NCBI GenBank assembly: GCA_025922915.1
Contig: JAICGY010000002.1
Location: 1 to 33,290, forward strand
Length of the DNA: 33,290 nucleotides
Source of the DNA: Candidatus Methylomirabilota bacterium
GTDB lineage: Bacteria > Methylomirabilota > Methylomirabilia > Rokubacteriales > CSP1-6
Direction: 5' to 3'
In this document: in pieces, positions 16,214-24,968 of the stretch
Layout of the letters: each line of letters opens with the position of its first letter
Numbering within the stretch: the first letter of the stretch is position 1
Notes under the pieces: generated by a model
The model's database searches: none
Seen by the model: only the letters and a program-made list of their open reading frames with translations
Told to the model about the DNA's origin: nothing
Made by a program: the position numbers and the translations under genes

Positions 16214-16775
16214 GGCCGTTCCGGGCGCGCGCCGAGATCGCCGGGGCCGCCTCCTGGAGCGCGAGCCGGACGAGATTGCGGCCCCGGAAGAGGCGTGACA
16301 TGACCGTGCCCACCGGTGCGCCGACGACGGTCGCGATCTGCTGGTACGACAGTCCCTCGATCTCGCGCAGCTCGACGACCTCCCGGAGGACGACGGGCAG
16401 GCGCCGGATGGCGTCCCGCACCTCCTGCAGGGCCGCCCGCCGCAGCAGGATCTCCTCCGGGTTCAGCGGGACCGGGTAGAGCAGCACGTCCCGGACCGCA
16501 TCCGCAGCGACCCCCTCCTGGGAATCACGGTCCTCGAGCGGGCGCGCCCGGCGGCGGCGCATACGGTCGATCTCGGCGTTCTTCATGATCGTCAGCATCC
16601 AGACCTTGAAGCTCAGCTGAGGCTTGTAGGAGGAGAAGGCTTGCAGGGCCTTGAGGAGCGATTCCTGAAGGAGATCCTCGGCTTCCGCGTCGTTCCGGCT
16701 CAGCAGCCGGGCGTACCCGTAGAGCGTGGGCAGATGGCTCAGAGCGAGGTCCTGGAACGCCGATTCGTGCTCCAT
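16203..16775 (-). CDS. ECF (sigma-70 family) RNA polymerase sigma factor
   Basis: Region 2 (YARLLSRNDAEAEDLLQESLLKALQAFSSYKP...FKVWMLTIMKNAEIDRMRRRR) and region 4 (LPVVLREVVELREIEGLSYQQIATVVGAPVGTVMSRLFRGR). Confidence 0.95.
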   Translation of the reverse strand: MEHESAFQDLALSHLPTLYGYARLLSRNDAEAEDLLQESLLKALQAFSSYKPQLSFKVWMLTIMKNAEIDRMRRRRARPLEDRDSQEGVAADAVRDVLLYPVPLNPEEILLRRAALQEVRDAIRRLPVVLREVVELREIEGLSYQQIATVVGAPVGTVMSRLFRGRNLVRLALQEAAPAISARARNGHAL

Positions 16776-16804
16776 CAGGTGCCCCGGTGCAAGGCCTCCG
16801 TATG

Positions 16805-16836
16805 AGAGTAGTACGTATCGGCGGGCAGCTTATTCC
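16805..16836 (-). promoter_or_regulatory. Candidate ECF-type autoregulatory promoter (GGAATAA -35, CGTACT -10)
   Basis: Minus strand reads GGAATAAGCTGCCCGCCGATACGTACTACTC about 30-60 nt upstream of the sigma ATG (16775). GGAA.../CGT... fits the general ECF promoter shape. Single site only. Confidence 0.4.
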
Positions 16837-16866
16837 AGCGGCCCGAGGCTGCGTGGCGGCGGCGAC

Positions 16867-17553
16867 TCAGCGGGGCGCGCGCCCTCCCCCGGGCTGGAGG
16901 GAGGCGAGCGTCGCCAGGAGCACCGGGAGGGGCAGGGCGGCCAGGGACGGGAGGTGGAGGTCGGCGGCCGTGAAATCGAGCGCCGCGGTGACCCCGTTGG
17001 GCACGGCGACGCAGGGAAGGCCGGCGGCCTTGGCAGCGCGGATGCCGTTCGGGGAGTCCTCGAAGGCCACGGCCTCCGTCGCCGCCACGCCGGCGGCGTC
17101 GAGGGCGGCCCGGTACAGGGCGGGGTCGGGCTTCACGCGGGCGACGTCGTCGGAGGTGCGGACGACGTCGAAGTGGGCGAGCAGGCCCAGCCGCTCGAGG
17201 TGGCCGCAGACCCAGGCGCGATCCGACGACGAGGCAACGGCCAGCCCGAGGCCCAGGCGCCGGGCCGTGTCCACGTAGTCCCGGACGCCGGGAAGCGCCT
17301 CCTGCCGGGCGATCAGCTCGGCCACCCTCGCCGCGCGGCGGGCCCGCACGGCGGCGGCGTCGATGGGCCGCTCCAGCAGCGTCTCGAGGTGACGACACGG
17401 ATCGAACGTGTCGTCGGTGCCGATGTTCGCGGCCCACAGGCCGGGGTCGAGCGTGCAGCCGTGCTCCGCGTAGATCTCGCACCAGGCCTCGAAGGCGGGC
17501 GCCTCCGTGTCGAGGATCAGGCCGTCGAAGTCGAAGACGAGGAGCCGCGTCAC
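16867..17553 (-). CDS. HAD-superfamily hydrolase (beta-phosphoglucomutase-like)
   Basis: GTG at 17553: VTRLLVFDFDGLILDTEAPAFEAWCEIY..., LAVASSSDRAW, KPDPALYRAALDAAGV, AFEDSPNGIRAAKAAGLPCVAVPN. GTGA overlap with the upstream gene. Confidence 0.93.
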   Translation of the reverse strand: MTRLLVFDFDGLILDTEAPAFEAWCEIYAEHGCTLDPGLWAANIGTDDTFDPCRHLETLLERPIDAAAVRARRAARVAELIARQEALPGVRDYVDTARRLGLGLAVASSSDRAWVCGHLERLGLLAHFDVVRTSDDVARVKPDPALYRAALDAAGVAATEAVAFEDSPNGIRAAKAAGLPCVAVPNGVTAALDFTAADLHLPSLAALPLPVLLATLASLQPGGGRAPR

Positions 17554-18668
17554 GTGAGGTCGAGCGGCCGGGCCCCCTCGCGCTGGTAGGCGTGGCGCGC
17601 CAGCACGCCCGGATCGGGATCCGCCCCGAGCCCGGGCCCCGCCGGCGGCGCGACGTGGCCGTCGAGGCAGACGATCGGCTGCTGGAGGAGCGGCGGGTCG
17701 AGCCGCCCGGGCGGGAACTCGATCCACGGCACGCCGGGGGTGGCCGCGACCACGTGCAGCGTCGCGGCGAGCCCAGGACCGAAGTAGAACGAGTGCGGGA
17801 CGAGGGTCACGTTCGCGGCCGCCGCCACCGCTGCCGCCCGCCGCATCTCGATCAGCCCGCCCACCTTCGTGATGCTCGGCTGCACGATGTCGGCGGCACC
17901 GGCCTCGACGATCTGCCGGAAGGCGACCGCCGTCGCCTCGTTCTCGCCGCACGCGATCGGCACGCGGACGGCCGCCCGCACGCGGGCGAGGCCCGCGTAG
18001 TCCTCGGGAGGCCACACCGGCTCCTCGAGCCACGCCAGATCGTACTTCTCCAGGCGCCGGCCGATCCGGATCGCCGCCTCGACGCTCCAGGGACAGTTGG
18101 TGTCCAGCATCAGGGCGACGTCGTCGCCCACCGCCTCCCGCGCGACGGCGACCGATTCCACGTCCGTCTGGTGGAGCTTGATCCCACGGAAGCCCGCGCT
18201 CGCCATGGCGGTCGCCGCCCGCCCGACCTCCGACGGCGTCGCGTACCGCAGGAGGCTGGCGTAGGCCGGCACGCGCACGCTGCCGTTCCCGCCCAGCAGC
18301 GCCCACACGGGCGCGCCCCGCGCCTTGCCGGCCAGGTCCCACAGGGCGAGCTCGACGCCGCTCACCGCCATCATGGCGAGGCCGCGGCGGCCCCAGATCA
18401 TGAGCAGCCGCTCCATCCGGTCGAGCAGCGGCTCGATGGCGGTCGGGTCCTGCCCCACGAGGACGGGAGCGAGGGCGTCGTCGACGACGTTGGCCACGGC
18501 CAGGGTCGCGCCGTACGCGAAGCACTCGCCCCAGCCGACGAGCCCCTCGTCGGTCGTCACCCGGACCAGGAGCTGGCGGGCGAGCCCGGCGGCCCAGGCC
18601 GAGGCGACGGGCGCGGATTCCCGCATCGGGACGGCGAGCGGGACGGCGCGGACGTCGGCGATCTTCAT
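17550..18668 (-). CDS. Enolase superfamily (mandelate racemase / muconate lactonizing enzyme family) protein
   Basis: MKIADVRAVPLAVPMRE..., GFRGIKLHQTD, ALMLDTNCPWSVEAA, LAWLEEPVWPPEDYAGLARVR, PIACGENEAT, IVQPSITKVGGL. Confidence 0.92.
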   Translation of the reverse strand: MKIADVRAVPLAVPMRESAPVASAWAAGLARQLLVRVTTDEGLVGWGECFAYGATLAVANVVDDALAPVLVGQDPTAIEPLLDRMERLLMIWGRRGLAMMAVSGVELALWDLAGKARGAPVWALLGGNGSVRVPAYASLLRYATPSEVGRAATAMASAGFRGIKLHQTDVESVAVAREAVGDDVALMLDTNCPWSVEAAIRIGRRLEKYDLAWLEEPVWPPEDYAGLARVRAAVRVPIACGENEATAVAFRQIVEAGAADIVQPSITKVGGLIEMRRAAAVAAAANVTLVPHSFYFGPGLAATLHVVAATPGVPWIEFPPGRLDPPLLQQPIVCLDGHVAPPAGPGLGADPDPGVLARHAYQREGARPLDLT

Positions 18669-18669
18669 C

Positions 18670-20160
18670 TCAGAGGTCCCCCAGCCCGTACTCGTCCCAC
18701 CGGGCGCGCACGCGCGCCTCGTCCTCCGGCGCCGGGCGGACGGTGGGCGGGAACGGCTGGCCGTCCCACTCCGCCCGCCGCTCGAAGGTCCAGTTGCGGG
18801 TGGCGTCGATCAGCACCCGGTTCCAGAGCCCGGTGCCCAGCCGCGTGGTGTCCCGGTCGTGCAGCGGCGTGGAGGGATCGATGGGCGAGCCGAAGATGCC
18901 CGGGAACACGACCAGCCCCCCGGCGCCGGCGTTGACGCGGTGGGCGATCGCCCAGTCGATCTGCTCGTAGGACGAGATGTCGATGTCGTCGTCGACGACG
19001 ATCACGTGCTTGTAGCGGTACTGGGCGGCGCTCGAGCCCCACAGCGCGGCCGCGATCTGCTTGGCCTGGCCCTGGTACGCCTTGCGGATCTGCACGCAGA
19101 TGTTCACCCCGTTGGTGATCGGATGGATGTAGACGTCGCGGACCCCCGGGATGCCGGCGGCGGTGAGGATGTTCCAGGCGATCGCCGCCCGCTGGACCGA
19201 CGACATGACGCTGTTCTCGCTGTAGGAGCCGGGGAGCGTGCCTTCCAGGCAGCCCTGGAAGATGGGGTCACGCCGGTGCGTGATGGCGGTGATCTGCATC
19301 GTGGGCCGGGGCGTCGGCACGTCGGAGACGTAGCCCGTGAACTCGCCGAACGGGCCCTCCGTCTCGTACGTCGCGGGGTCGTCGGAGATGACCCCCTCGA
19401 TGACGATCTCGGCGGCGGCCGGGACCTCGAGGTCCACCGTCTCGCAGCGCACCAGCTCGGCGGGCTCGCCCCGGTAGGCGCCCATGACGTCCCACTCGCA
19501 GACGCCGGCCGGGATCGGCGAGCCGGCGAGGAAGGGCATGATCGGGTCCCACCCGATCACGCAGGCGACCGGCATGGGCTCGCCCCGCTGCGCGTATTTC
19601 AGGAAGTGCGCGCCCCAGTGCTGGCCGCCCTTGATGAGCAGGAAGGGCGTCGTGTCCTTGCGCCCGATCATGCCCCGGTAGATGCCGACGTTCATCACCC
19701 GCGTGTCGGGATCCCGCGTGACGACGCCCGAGAAGGTGTGGATGTAGCGTCCGCCCTCCCGGAAGTTCCAGCGCGGCACGGGGAACTGCGTCTGGTCGAT
19801 GGCGGCACCGGTGACGACGACCTCCTTGACGGGTCCCGTCGGCACGATCCGCGGGGCGATCGTCTCGCGGTTCTTGCGCATCACGTGCTGCACCAGCTCG
19901 GGGTTCGCGACGTCCCGGGGGAAGCCGAGCGCCATGGCCAGGAGGCGCCGGTCGCCCAGCACCCCCGTGACGAGCTTCGTGCACCGCCCGGTCCGGTAGC
20001 CCTTGATGCGCTCGAAGAGGAGCGCCGGCCCCTTCTTCTCCAGCGTCCGGCGGGCGATGGCGCCCAGCTCGCGGTCCCAGTCCACCTCGGCGGTGACGCG
20101 GCGGAGCTCGCCTTCCTTCTCCAGCCGCGCGAGCCACTCGCGCAGATCCACGAATCCCAT
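18670..20160 (-). CDS. UbiD family (prFMN-dependent) decarboxylase
   Basis: ATG at 20160: MGFVDLREWLARLEKEGELRRVTAEVDWDRELGAIARRTLEKKGPALLFERIKGY...; RVMNVGIYRGMIGRK, YETEGPFGEFTGYVSDV (catalytic Glu-rich motif), ITHRRDPIFQGCLEG. Confidence 0.94.
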   Translation of the reverse strand: MGFVDLREWLARLEKEGELRRVTAEVDWDRELGAIARRTLEKKGPALLFERIKGYRTGRCTKLVTGVLGDRRLLAMALGFPRDVANPELVQHVMRKNRETIAPRIVPTGPVKEVVVTGAAIDQTQFPVPRWNFREGGRYIHTFSGVVTRDPDTRVMNVGIYRGMIGRKDTTPFLLIKGGQHWGAHFLKYAQRGEPMPVACVIGWDPIMPFLAGSPIPAGVCEWDVMGAYRGEPAELVRCETVDLEVPAAAEIVIEGVISDDPATYETEGPFGEFTGYVSDVPTPRPTMQITAITHRRDPIFQGCLEGTLPGSYSENSVMSSVQRAAIAWNILTAAGIPGVRDVYIHPITNGVNICVQIRKAYQGQAKQIAAALWGSSAAQYRYKHVIVVDDDIDISSYEQIDWAIAHRVNAGAGGLVVFPGIFGSPIDPSTPLHDRDTTRLGTGLWNRVLIDATRNWTFERRAEWDGQPFPPTVRPAPEDEARVRARWDEYGLGDL

Positions 20161-20186
20161 GGGTGACGTCTCCTTGGTCCCCGCGC

Positions 20187-22052
20187 TCACGGGGGCGACA
20201 CGACGGGCGGGGCCGTCACGGCGACCCGTCCGCGCTGGGCGAGCCAGACGGCCACGAAGGCGGCGGCGCCGACCACGTCGGCCACCACGCCGGGGAAGAT
20301 GAGCAGGCAGGCCCCGAGCAGCAGCAGCCCGCGCTCCCACGGCCGCACCGGCGCGCGCAGGTAGCCGATCAGCCCGGCGCCGAGCATGAGGATGCCGAGG
20401 GTGGCGGCGACGGTCCGCGCCGTGATGTGCAGCAGGGAGTCGCTCACCAGCAGCAGCGCGGGATCGTACAGGAAGCTGTACGGGATGATGAAGCCGGACA
20501 GCGCGAGCATCATGGCCGTCCACTGCGTGCGCCACACGTCGCTGCCCGCGATGGCCGACGTCGCGTAGGTCGAGATGGCCGTCGGCGGCGTGAGGTCGGC
20601 GAGGATGCCGAAGTAGAACACGAACATGTGGGCGGCCAGCACGGGCACGCCGAGCTGGGTCAGCGCCGGCGCGGCCATGATGGACGTGATGATGTAGGTC
20701 GCCGAGGTCGGCAGCCCCGTCCCGAGGATCAGCGCCGCCACCATGGTGAGCAGGGCGGTGACGAGCAAGCTGCCCCCGGCCAGGCCGACGATGCCCGTGG
20801 CGAGCTTCAGCCCGAGCCCGCTGATCGAGACCACGCCCACCACGATGCCGACGGTGGCGGTGGCGAGGGCGACCGGCATGGCGTTCTGGGCGCCGTCCAC
20901 GAGGACGGTCAGCAGCTTGGCCGGGCCCAGCCGGGTCTGGGCCCGCACCCAGCTCGTCATGACCGCCACCACGAGCGCCCAGAATCCGGCTCGCTCGGCG
21001 GTGGAGCCCGAGGCGAGGAACCAGACGAGCACGACCGGGCCGGCCAGGAGGTGGAAGTCGCGCAACAGCACGGCGCCCAGGCGCGGCAGCGCCGCGCGGT
21101 CGAGCACGGCCAGCCCGGCCCGGGCGGCCTCGAGGTGGACCATGACGCCGACCGCCACGAAGTAGAGCACGCCGGGGATGGCGGCGGACACGGCGATGGA
21201 CCAGTACGAGACGCCCAGGGTCTCGGCCATGATGAAGGCCGCCGCCCCCATGACGGGCGGGATCAGCTGCCCGCCCATCGAGGCCGTCGCCTCGACGGCG
21301 GCCGCGAACTCGCCACGGTAGCCGGCCCGCTTCATCAGCGGGATGGTGAAGGCGCCCGTCGTCACGGCGTTGGCAATGGCGCTGCCGTTCACCGTGCCGA
21401 ACAGGCCGCTCGAGATGACGGCGACCTTGGCGGCGCCGCCCCGGGTGGAGCCGGCGACGGCCAGCGCCACGTCGGTGAAGAAGCCGAGCAGCCCCCCGTG
21501 GAGCATGACCGAGCCGAACACCACGAACAGGAAGATGAAGCTCGCCGACACCAGGGTCGGGATGCCGAAGACCCCCTCCGTCGTGAGCATCTGGAGGTCC
21601 ACGAACCGCACGGGCAGCACGCCGCCGTGGGCCAGGAAGCCCGGTAGCCAGGGCCCGGCGAACCCGTAGACGACGAAGGCGAGGGCGAGCACCACGAGCG
21701 CCCCCCCGACGTGCCGGCGCGAGGCCTCCAGCAGGAGCAGCATGAAGAGCACGCCCACGCCGACATCGACCAGGCGCGGGTCGTCGACCATCGGCATCCG
21801 GGTGACCAGGTGCTGGTTCCAGACCACGTAGTGGGCGCCGCAGGCCAGCGCGAGGAGCGCGCCGGCGCCGTCCCACCAGCGCACGCGGACGGAAGCGCCC
21901 GCCGGCGGCGTGAGGAACCCGAGCGCGGTGGCGAAGGCCACGTGCAGGGGCAGCTGGATCATCAGGTCGTACATCCCGCCGTACGCCGTCCAGAGCTGGA
22001 ACAGGCACCAGACGAGGGCGAGCCACATGCGCGGGCTGCGCAGGTCAGGCAC
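20187..22052 (-). CDS. TRAP transporter fused permease (small + large subunits, TAXI/4TM-12TM type)
   Basis: 621 aa, highly hydrophobic: FGTVNGSAIANAVTTGAFTIPLMKRAGYRGEFAAAVEATASMGGQLIPPVMGAAAFIMAE; GTGLPTSATYIITSIMAAPAL; FYFGILADLTPPTAISTYA. Confidence 0.95.
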   Translation of the reverse strand: MPDLRSPRMWLALVWCLFQLWTAYGGMYDLMIQLPLHVAFATALGFLTPPAGASVRVRWWDGAGALLALACGAHYVVWNQHLVTRMPMVDDPRLVDVGVGVLFMLLLLEASRRHVGGALVVLALAFVVYGFAGPWLPGFLAHGGVLPVRFVDLQMLTTEGVFGIPTLVSASFIFLFVVFGSVMLHGGLLGFFTDVALAVAGSTRGGAAKVAVISSGLFGTVNGSAIANAVTTGAFTIPLMKRAGYRGEFAAAVEATASMGGQLIPPVMGAAAFIMAETLGVSYWSIAVSAAIPGVLYFVAVGVMVHLEAARAGLAVLDRAALPRLGAVLLRDFHLLAGPVVLVWFLASGSTAERAGFWALVVAVMTSWVRAQTRLGPAKLLTVLVDGAQNAMPVALATATVGIVVGVVSISGLGLKLATGIVGLAGGSLLVTALLTMVAALILGTGLPTSATYIITSIMAAPALTQLGVPVLAAHMFVFYFGILADLTPPTAISTYATSAIAGSDVWRTQWTAMMLALSGFIIPYSFLYDPALLLVSDSLLHITARTVAATLGILMLGAGLIGYLRAPVRPWERGLLLLGACLLIFPGVVADVVGAAAFVAVWLAQRGRVAVTAPPVVSPP

Positions 22053-24456
22053 CCCGGCCCTCCCCCGCGCGCGTCATGGCCTCCCAGAGCCGCGCGGGGC
22101 TCAGGGGCAGGGCAGTCACGCGGACCCCCAGCGGGGCCAGCGCGTCCTCGACGGCGTTGGCGATGGCGGCCAGCGACGGGATCGCGCCCCCCTCGCCGAC
22201 CCCCTTGGCCCCCAGCGGCGTCCGTGGCGACGGCGACTCGAGCGAGACCACCTCGAACGGGGGCACGTCGAGCGCGGTCGGCTTGAGGTAGTCCATGAAG
22301 GTGGTCGTCAGCAGCTGGCCCTCGGCGTCGTAGACGAACTCCTCGAGGAGCGTGGCGCCGATGCCGTGCGCGGTCGAGCCGTGCACCATGGCCTCGACGA
22401 TCCGCGGGTTGATCTCCCGGCCGCAGTCGTGGACGATCGCGTACTTCGCGATCCGCACCGCGCCGGTGGCGCGGTCGACCTCCACCGCCGCCACGTGGAC
22501 CGAGTTGCTGAAGGTGAGCTGGACCGCCACCCGCCGGTCGGCGTCCGGCACGTCGGCGAGCGGGCTCACGTAGTAGTGCCGCGCCTCCAGGCCGCCTGCC
22601 ATGCCGGGCGGCAAGGCCAGGAGGTCGCGGTAGGCGACGGTGGCGACCTCGGCGACGGTCACCTGCCGGCCCGGCGCGCCGCGGACGCCGAGGACGCCGT
22701 CGCGGACCACGACGTCGCCGGGCGCGGCCTCGAGCAGGTGGGCGGCGACGGTGACGAGCTTGTCGCGCACCGCGCGAGCGGCCCCCAGGATGGCGCCGGT
22801 GTCGGTGCCCGAGAACTTGTTGGAGAACGAGCCGGAGGAGAACATCCAGGGGTTCTCGTGCGAGTCGAACCAGGGGCTGACGCTCACCGCCGAGGGCGCG
22901 ACGCCCAGCTCGTCGGCGACGATCTGCGCGATCGCCGTCGGGTACCCCTGGCCGCTCGCCACGTTGCCGGTGGCCACGCGCACGCTGCCGTCGAGCTCCA
23001 CCCGGACGAGTGCCGCCTCCCCCACCCCGGAGGTCCCGGGCCGGCGGGTCGCCAGCATGTAGGACGACAGGTTGGAGGTGGAGGGCTCGATCGCCGCCGC
23101 GATCCCGATCCCGATCAGCCGCCCCTCGGCCCGGGCGGTCGCCTGCGTCCGTCGCAGCCCCTCGTAGCCGGCGAGCGCCAGCGCCCGGCGCAGCGTCTCC
23201 GGATAGTCGCCGCTGTCGTAGATGGCGCCCACCGGGGTGCGGTACGGCAGGGCGGACGCCGGGATCAGGTTGGCGGCGCGGAGCGCCGCGGGATCGCGGC
23301 CCAGCCGGCGGGCCGCCACGTCGACGATCCGCTCCAGCGCGAAGCACATCGCCGGCTTGCCGATGCCGCGGTTGGCGCCCGACGGGCACTTGGTGGTGAG
23401 CACGGCGGCGGCCTCGAAGCGCACCGCCTCGATCCCGTAGCAGCCGATGATGTTCGAGAGCTTGAGCAGGCTGTGCAGCGTGGGGTTCTGGAGGTTGCAG
23501 CCCTCGTCGACGACGTCGCGCACGTGGACGGCGAGGAAGCGGCCGTCGGCGTCCAGGGCCAGCGCGATGTCGATCACGCCGTTGGCCGCGTGGCAGAGGG
23601 CGGCGAGGCTCTCGCGCCGGTCCTCCACGTACTTGACGGGCCGGCCCGTGGCCCGGGCCAGCATCGCGGCCACGATGAGGTACGGCGCCTTGCGCTTGTT
23701 GCCGAAGCCACCGCCGATGTCGGGCGCGATCAGCCGCAGGCGGGACTGCGGGATGCCGAGCGCGGCCGCGACGACGCCGGACGTGAGCCCGGGGCGCTGG
23801 TCGTTGCTCCAGATCGTCACGAGCCCGGTCCCCGGCTCCACCTGCGCCATCACCCCGAAGGTCTCGAGCGGCGTCGACACGTAGCGGTGGATCGTGAAGC
23901 GCTCGCGCACCACGTGGGCCGCCCGCGCGAACGCGCCCTCGACGTCGCCGTAGGTGAGGACGTCGCGCCAGAGCGCGTTGCTCTCCATCTCCTCGAACAG
24001 CCGGGGCGCACCGGGGTCGAGCGCCCGCTCGGGATCGACCACCGCCGGCAGCGGCTCGTACTCCACCCGCACCCGCTCGAGCGCGTCCTCCGCGGTCGCC
24101 CGGTCGCGGGCGGCCAGCGCCACCACCGGCTCGCCGACGTAGCGCACCTTGCCGACCGCCAGCGGATAGGTCCGCGGAGGGTTCGGGATCGGGATCAGGG
24201 GGCGCAGCGGCTCCATCGCGCCCGCCACGTCCTCGCCGGTGAGCACCGCCGCGACGCCGTCCATGGCGGCGGCCTCGCGCACGTCGACGGCGGCCAGGCG
24301 CGCGTGGGCGTGGGGGCTGCGCAGCATCGCGACGTGCAGCAGGTCCGGCAGGCGGAGATCGTCGAGGTACGACGCCCGCCCCCCGAGGAACCGGGGGTCC
24401 TCGACGCGCCGCAGGGGCCGGCCGACCCAGCCGTCGGTGGCGGCGTGCAGGGTCAC
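22045..24456 (-). CDS. Xanthine dehydrogenase family molybdopterin-binding subunit (CoxL/XdhA-like)
   Basis: GTG at 24456: VTLHAATDGWVGRPLRRVEDPRFLGGRASYLDDLRLPDLLHVAMLRSPHAHARL...; DIGGGFGNKRKAPYLIVAAMLARATGRPVKYVEDRRESL; GAKGVGEGGAIPSLAAIANAVEDA (catalytic Glu). Confidence 0.94.
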   Translation of the reverse strand: MTLHAATDGWVGRPLRRVEDPRFLGGRASYLDDLRLPDLLHVAMLRSPHAHARLAAVDVREAAAMDGVAAVLTGEDVAGAMEPLRPLIPIPNPPRTYPLAVGKVRYVGEPVVALAARDRATAEDALERVRVEYEPLPAVVDPERALDPGAPRLFEEMESNALWRDVLTYGDVEGAFARAAHVVRERFTIHRYVSTPLETFGVMAQVEPGTGLVTIWSNDQRPGLTSGVVAAALGIPQSRLRLIAPDIGGGFGNKRKAPYLIVAAMLARATGRPVKYVEDRRESLAALCHAANGVIDIALALDADGRFLAVHVRDVVDEGCNLQNPTLHSLLKLSNIIGCYGIEAVRFEAAAVLTTKCPSGANRGIGKPAMCFALERIVDVAARRLGRDPAALRAANLIPASALPYRTPVGAIYDSGDYPETLRRALALAGYEGLRRTQATARAEGRLIGIGIAAAIEPSTSNLSSYMLATRRPGTSGVGEAALVRVELDGSVRVATGNVASGQGYPTAIAQIVADELGVAPSAVSVSPWFDSHENPWMFSSGSFSNKFSGTDTGAILGAARAVRDKLVTVAAHLLEAAPGDVVVRDGVLGVRGAPGRQVTVAEVATVAYRDLLALPPGMAGGLEARHYYVSPLADVPDADRRVAVQLTFSNSVHVAAVEVDRATGAVRIAKYAIVHDCGREINPRIVEAMVHGSTAHGIGATLLEEFVYDAEGQLLTTTFMDYLKPTALDVPPFEVVSLESPSPRTPLGAKGVGEGGAIPSLAAIANAVEDALAPLGVRVTALPLSPARLWEAMTRAGEGRGA

Positions 24457-24968
24457 GGCGTGGCGCTCCGCTCCCGCAGCCGGGCCGCCGCCCAGGCGAC
24501 GGCGGCGACGATGTTCTGGTAGCCGGTGCACATGCAGAGGTTGCCGGCGAGGGCCTCGCGGATCTCGATCTCGGTGGGCGCCGGATTCGTCTCCAGCAGG
24601 TGCACGGCCGTCAGCACCATCCCCGGCGTGCAGAACCCGCACTGCAGCCCGTGGCACTCCCAGAACCCCTCCTGAACCGGGTGGAGCCGGTCGCCCTCGG
24701 CCAGCCCCTCGATGGTCGTCACCCGCGCGCCGTCGGCCTGGACGGCGAGCGTGAGGCACGCCCGCGCCGGGCGGCCGTCGAGCAGCACGGTGCAGGCGCC
24801 GCAGACCCCGTGCTCGCAGCCCGCGTGGGTGCCCGTCAGCGCCCACTCCTCGCGCAGGCAGTCGAGCAGGCTGGTGCGCGCCGCCACCGTCGCCCGGCGC
24901 GGGACGTCGTTGACGGTGATGGCGATCGCGTGACGCCCCGCCACGGCGGCCCCGCCCGTCACGCTCAC
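24453..24968 (-). CDS. (2Fe-2S)-binding subunit of molybdenum hydroxylase
   Basis: GTG at 24968: TSLLDCLREEWALTGTHAGCEHGVCGACTVLLDGRPARACLTLA...HGLQCGFCTPGMVLTAVHLLETNPAPTEIEIREALAGNLCMCTGYQNIV. Confidence 0.96.
   Translation of the reverse strand: MSVTGGAAVAGRHAIAITVNDVPRRATVAARTSLLDCLREEWALTGTHAGCEHGVCGACTVLLDGRPARACLTLAVQADGARVTTIEGLAEGDRLHPVQEGFWECHGLQCGFCTPGMVLTAVHLLETNPAPTEIEIREALAGNLCMCTGYQNIVAAVAWAAARLRERSATP

Noticed and set aside
20163-21647. 494-aa ORF on plus strand (GHDGRDDVGRRG...)
   Set aside because: Antisense to the TRAP permease; composition typical of a complementary-strand artefact.
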